Position numbers and translations under genes: made by a program. This document shows positions 4,361 through 6,246 of a stretch of DNA of 6,246 nucleotides, piece by piece (the stretch's first letter is position 1; each line of letters begins with the position of its first letter). The notes below the pieces were generated by a model. The model did no database searches and was not told the origin of the DNA. It saw nothing but the letters and a program-made list of their open reading frames with translations. This DNA is from an uncultured Desulfomonile sp. (lineage in GTDB: Bacteria; Desulfobacterota; Desulfomonilia; Desulfomonilales; Desulfomonilaceae). The stretch lies in contig CALDNG010000041.1 of NCBI GenBank assembly GCA_937915285.1, positions 1 through 6,246 of the forward strand, in the 5' to 3' direction.

Positions 4361-5557
4361 CTATTTCTTTTCCAGCATGCCGAGGAAACTGTCAATCTGG
4401 TTCTCCAGGGTTTCTACGGAATACTGACGTGTATCATTCTGATCGGCCTCCATAATGACTCCTGGGACACCGGTAATTTCCGTTACCGCCGCTCGCACCT
4501 CCTGAACATCCTGCGATATCCATTTACAGCTACGATTTGAATGATACAGAAAACCGTCTAGCTGATAGTTTCGGGCCAGTTCCACATAATTGTCGACCCT
4601 CGATCTGAAATGCAGATTGAATGTGTAAAGGTACTGTTTTGTCCAATCGTCCAGAGGGTCATCCTCGCTGACTGCAAGCTTGCTCCATGCCCATGTATAT
4701 ATTGATGTCACCAGGGCGGCCCCGCGATCACTCAGGAATGTAGAAAGCCTCCCGAGTTCAGGCCAGATCGGCAGATTATCCCAGAAAAGTCGGTATTTCT
4801 CATTTTCTACAGCGCTCACTCCAGCGGCAGAACGTTCTTCAAGCTCAGAAATCAGGCTGGAATAGAAATCAACCGCTGTCTGTGTTCCCCTTTGCGATAC
4901 CATGGGAAACATAGCAATGAACTGATCGAACACCGTGATTGGCGCAGGCCGTTTCATGCCAAGTTCCAGCATACGGGTCCACAGGTCTGAGGCCTCTCCT
5001 GAGAGGCGGATGGTTTCCCTGAATTTTGACTCATCCAGCTTCTTGCCGCTCATTTCTTCAAGCCGGCCCTTGAGGTCCACAAGTTGGTCCCTGACATATT
5101 TTTCTGCCTCAGCGTCCGGAGCGCCGTTATCCGAGTGAGGCACATCAATCAGGATGATAGGCGCCGAATACATCCGACTCAGGACCTCGAACCATTTTGT
5201 CAGGGTTCCGCATTGACAGTTTGAAACCAGGATGAGATCCGGTTTGGGTAATCCCCAAGTTGGGCTTATCCCTGCCTTTATTGAGCCGATATCGCAGCGC
5301 GCATAGGAACACAGGTCCATGGAATAGCCTATGCCTTCAGCCGCTGGCGACACTTCAGCGGCCATCTTTCGAGCCCCGACTATGGCCGCATGGTTCTCGG
5401 GATATACCGGGAACATATCCAGGGCGTAGAGCATCTCCACCGGTGTGAAAACATTGCAGTAAACAACCTTCCGGTTGTTCTGGCCGGCCATGTGCGCGGC
5501 GGTGAAATACTCTGCCGTGACTTTCTTTATCTGTTTAAGGGATTTTATGGGCTCCAT
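4361..5557 (-). CDS. 2-hydroxyacyl-CoA dehydratase / benzoyl-CoA reductase-type subunit (HgdB/BcrB-BcrC family, 398 aa)
   Basis: It belongs to PF06050, whose paired subunits carry [4Fe-4S] clusters and perform ATP-driven radical dehydration of 2-hydroxyacyl-CoA or reduction of aromatic acyl-CoA. Family landmarks are VVYCNVFTPVEMLYALDMFPVYPENH (31-56), GYSMDLCSYARCDIGS (77-92), LILVSNCQCGTLTKWFEVLSR (108-128), FLYHSNRSCKWIS (336-348) and GVPGVIMEADQNDTRQYS (363-380). Cysteines 34, 83, 88, 114, 116 and 344 lie in these blocks; three or four probably hold the cluster. The RSCK plus DQNDxRxYS ending is typical of the BcrB/HgdA-like partner. Length is within the family range (roughly 370-440). The start is ATG 5557 with AGGAG 13 bases upstream and AGGGA closer in. 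It lies 144 bp after a second PF06050 gene on the same strand, so they likely form one heterodimer. The substrate cannot be told. The ATPase activator needed by these enzymes is not in the window. Confidence 0.88.
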   Translation of the reverse strand: MEPIKSLKQIKKVTAEYFTAAHMAGQNNRKVVYCNVFTPVEMLYALDMFPVYPENHAAIVGARKMAAEVSPAAEGIGYSMDLCSYARCDIGSIKAGISPTWGLPKPDLILVSNCQCGTLTKWFEVLSRMYSAPIILIDVPHSDNGAPDAEAEKYVRDQLVDLKGRLEEMSGKKLDESKFRETIRLSGEASDLWTRMLELGMKRPAPITVFDQFIAMFPMVSQRGTQTAVDFYSSLISELEERSAAGVSAVENEKYRLFWDNLPIWPELGRLSTFLSDRGAALVTSIYTWAWSKLAVSEDDPLDDWTKQYLYTFNLHFRSRVDNYVELARNYQLDGFLYHSNRSCKWISQDVQEVRAAVTEITGVPGVIMEADQNDTRQYSVETLENQIDSFLGMLEKK

Positions 5558-5588
5558 CTTCCCTGAATTTCTCCTGCCATCATAGTAG

Positions 5589-5608
5589 GGCGGTCTTTGG
5601 CCGCCGTC
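5589..5608. repeat. 20-bp GC-rich repeat, copy A (perfect 7-bp hairpin)
   Basis: GGCGGTCTTTGGCCGCCGTC occurs here and again at 5673-5692 with one mismatch. The first 17 bases fold as GGCGGTC-TTT-GGCCGCC, seven pairs with one G-T pair and a three-base loop. It lies 32 bp before the ATG of the 398-aa gene, within the probable operon leader. Confidence 0.7.
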
Positions 5609-5672
5609 TTTCCTTAAAACAAACCCATGGGAGGTTTACGGCTACTTTTGACTTTGAAACCAATGTCGGAAT

Positions 5673-5692
5673 GGCGGTCTTTGGCCTCCGTC
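5673..5692. repeat. 20-bp GC-rich repeat, copy B
   Basis: GGCGGTCTTTGGCCTCCGTC matches copy A except T for G at base 15, which breaks one stem pair. It starts 84 bp from the start of copy A, in the same orientation, and ends 10 bp from the stop codon of the upstream dehydratase-type gene. Flanking bases (CC after GTCYT) are partly similar too. Confidence 0.7.
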
Positions 5693-5701
5693 CTCCCATA
5701 A

Positions 5702-6246
5702 TTATGAATACATTTCCGTTCCGAGAATCTCGCGAAACGCTTCGAGTCTTAAACGCAACTGTCCCACTGAAAAACTCCGTGCCGAAGTCTCCAGAACCAG
5801 GTTGGGGATGGACTCCTTGGAGAGGGCGTTCACCAGATCAGGGGTATCAAAAGCCGCGGCCTCACAAAACTTGGGGTTGAGAATGATTACACCCGAAGCT
5901 CCTGAATCCCTGACTCTTCCGATAAAATCCCTGACCAGCCCTGAAGGTTCCACATGGTAGCCTGTGTAGGGTATGCTGGTCATGATACGGTCGGCCAACG
6001 CTGCAAACGGGTCTCCGTTCAGGGATACAGTTACCGCCACCGACCTATGCCCGGCAGCAGTCTCATCTTCAGCCAGCCCCATGCCAAGCTCATCCATCAT
6101 GCCGGCGATCTGTGGGGGATCCCATACCTTTCCCTTGACGTAAACCCGTTCAAACGAGCCCGAAGCCTCATCCGGAGAATCCCATGGCAAACCGTTCATC
6201 CATTCAATGTGTTGGGTCCTGTCGGAACGCAAAGCGGAATTGAACA
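5702..6246 (-). CDS. 2-hydroxyacyl-CoA dehydratase / benzoyl-CoA reductase-type subunit, second partner (5' partial, C-terminal 180 aa visible)
   Basis: This is the C-terminal half of another PF06050 protein; the frame stays open to the window end (FNSALRSDRTQ), so TTG 6232 is not a true start. Visible blocks are a segment around KVWDPPQIAGMMDELGMGL, the AEDETAAGHR loop, the conserved GVIILNPKFCEAAAFDTPDLVNAL (cysteine in NPKFC, a likely cluster ligand, matching the QKFCD-type motif of the family) and the C-terminal PNLVLETSARSFSVGQLRLRLEAFREIL, in which GQLRxRxEAF is a strong family signature. It ends with TAA at 5702-5704. The KFC plus GQLRTRIEAF ending differs from the RSCK-type ending of the 398-aa protein, as expected for the other subunit of a heterodimer. 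The two genes run in the same direction and probably share a transcript. The missing N-terminal half prevents a finer assignment. Confidence 0.88.
   Translation of the reverse strand, partial: FNSALRSDRTQHIEWMNGLPWDSPDEASGSFERVYVKGKVWDPPQIAGMMDELGMGLAEDETAAGHRSVAVTVSLNGDPFAALADRIMTSIPYTGYHVEPSGLVRDFIGRVRDSGASGVIILNPKFCEAAAFDTPDLVNALSKESIPNLVLETSARSFSVGQLRLRLEAFREILGTEMYS

Overview
The window looks like chromosomal DNA of an anaerobic bacterium, most plausibly a Desulfobacterota-type (deltaproteobacterial) sulfate reducer or syntroph. This is an inference from gene content: two 2-hydroxyacyl-CoA dehydratase/benzoyl-CoA reductase-type subunits, a B12-type radical SAM protein, a 2[4Fe-4S] ferredoxin and a PerR-type regulator. 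Codon use and base composition are moderate, and no rRNA, tRNA, CRISPR array or transposase is visible.

Left part (1-739): a tandem array of three related copies of a tiny gene with a period of about 335 bp. The first copy is cut by the window edge, the second is intact (226-411, 61 aa), and the third has AAG where the ATG should be. The protein is little more than a twin-arginine (Tat) signal peptide: an acidic N-terminal arm, RRDFLKK, a short hydrophobic stretch, KKAHA, and then a tail of only 4-6 residues that differs in every copy. The DNA between copies is repeated too and carries a conserved inverted repeat. This is the least ordinary part of the window.

Middle (913-3445, plus strand): a 557-aa radical SAM protein of the B12-binding/MiaB-like type, followed closely by a small 2[4Fe-4S] ferredoxin that probably shares its transcript. 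Next comes a separate gene with a strong ribosome binding site for a glycine-rich membrane protein of the general-stress (YflT/GSP17M-like) type.

Right part (3605-6246, minus strand): a PerR-type Fur-family repressor with all its metal ligands. Its upstream region is packed with perfect palindromes that could be operators. Upstream of that lie two genes of the HgdB/BcrB-BcrC family (PF06050). One is complete (398 aa) and the other is cut by the window end, so the two look like the paired subunits of one dehydratase or reductase. The 144-bp gap between them holds two copies of a 20-bp GC-rich hairpin-like repeat. A strong inverted repeat at 3457-3498 separates the convergent stress-protein and perR genes.

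Overall, the right side suggests anaerobic acyl-CoA metabolism with oxidative-stress control nearby. The left side suggests an expanding or decaying family of exported or leader-like peptides of unknown role next to a radical SAM/ferredoxin pair. A functional link between the peptides and the radical SAM protein is possible but not shown by the sequence.
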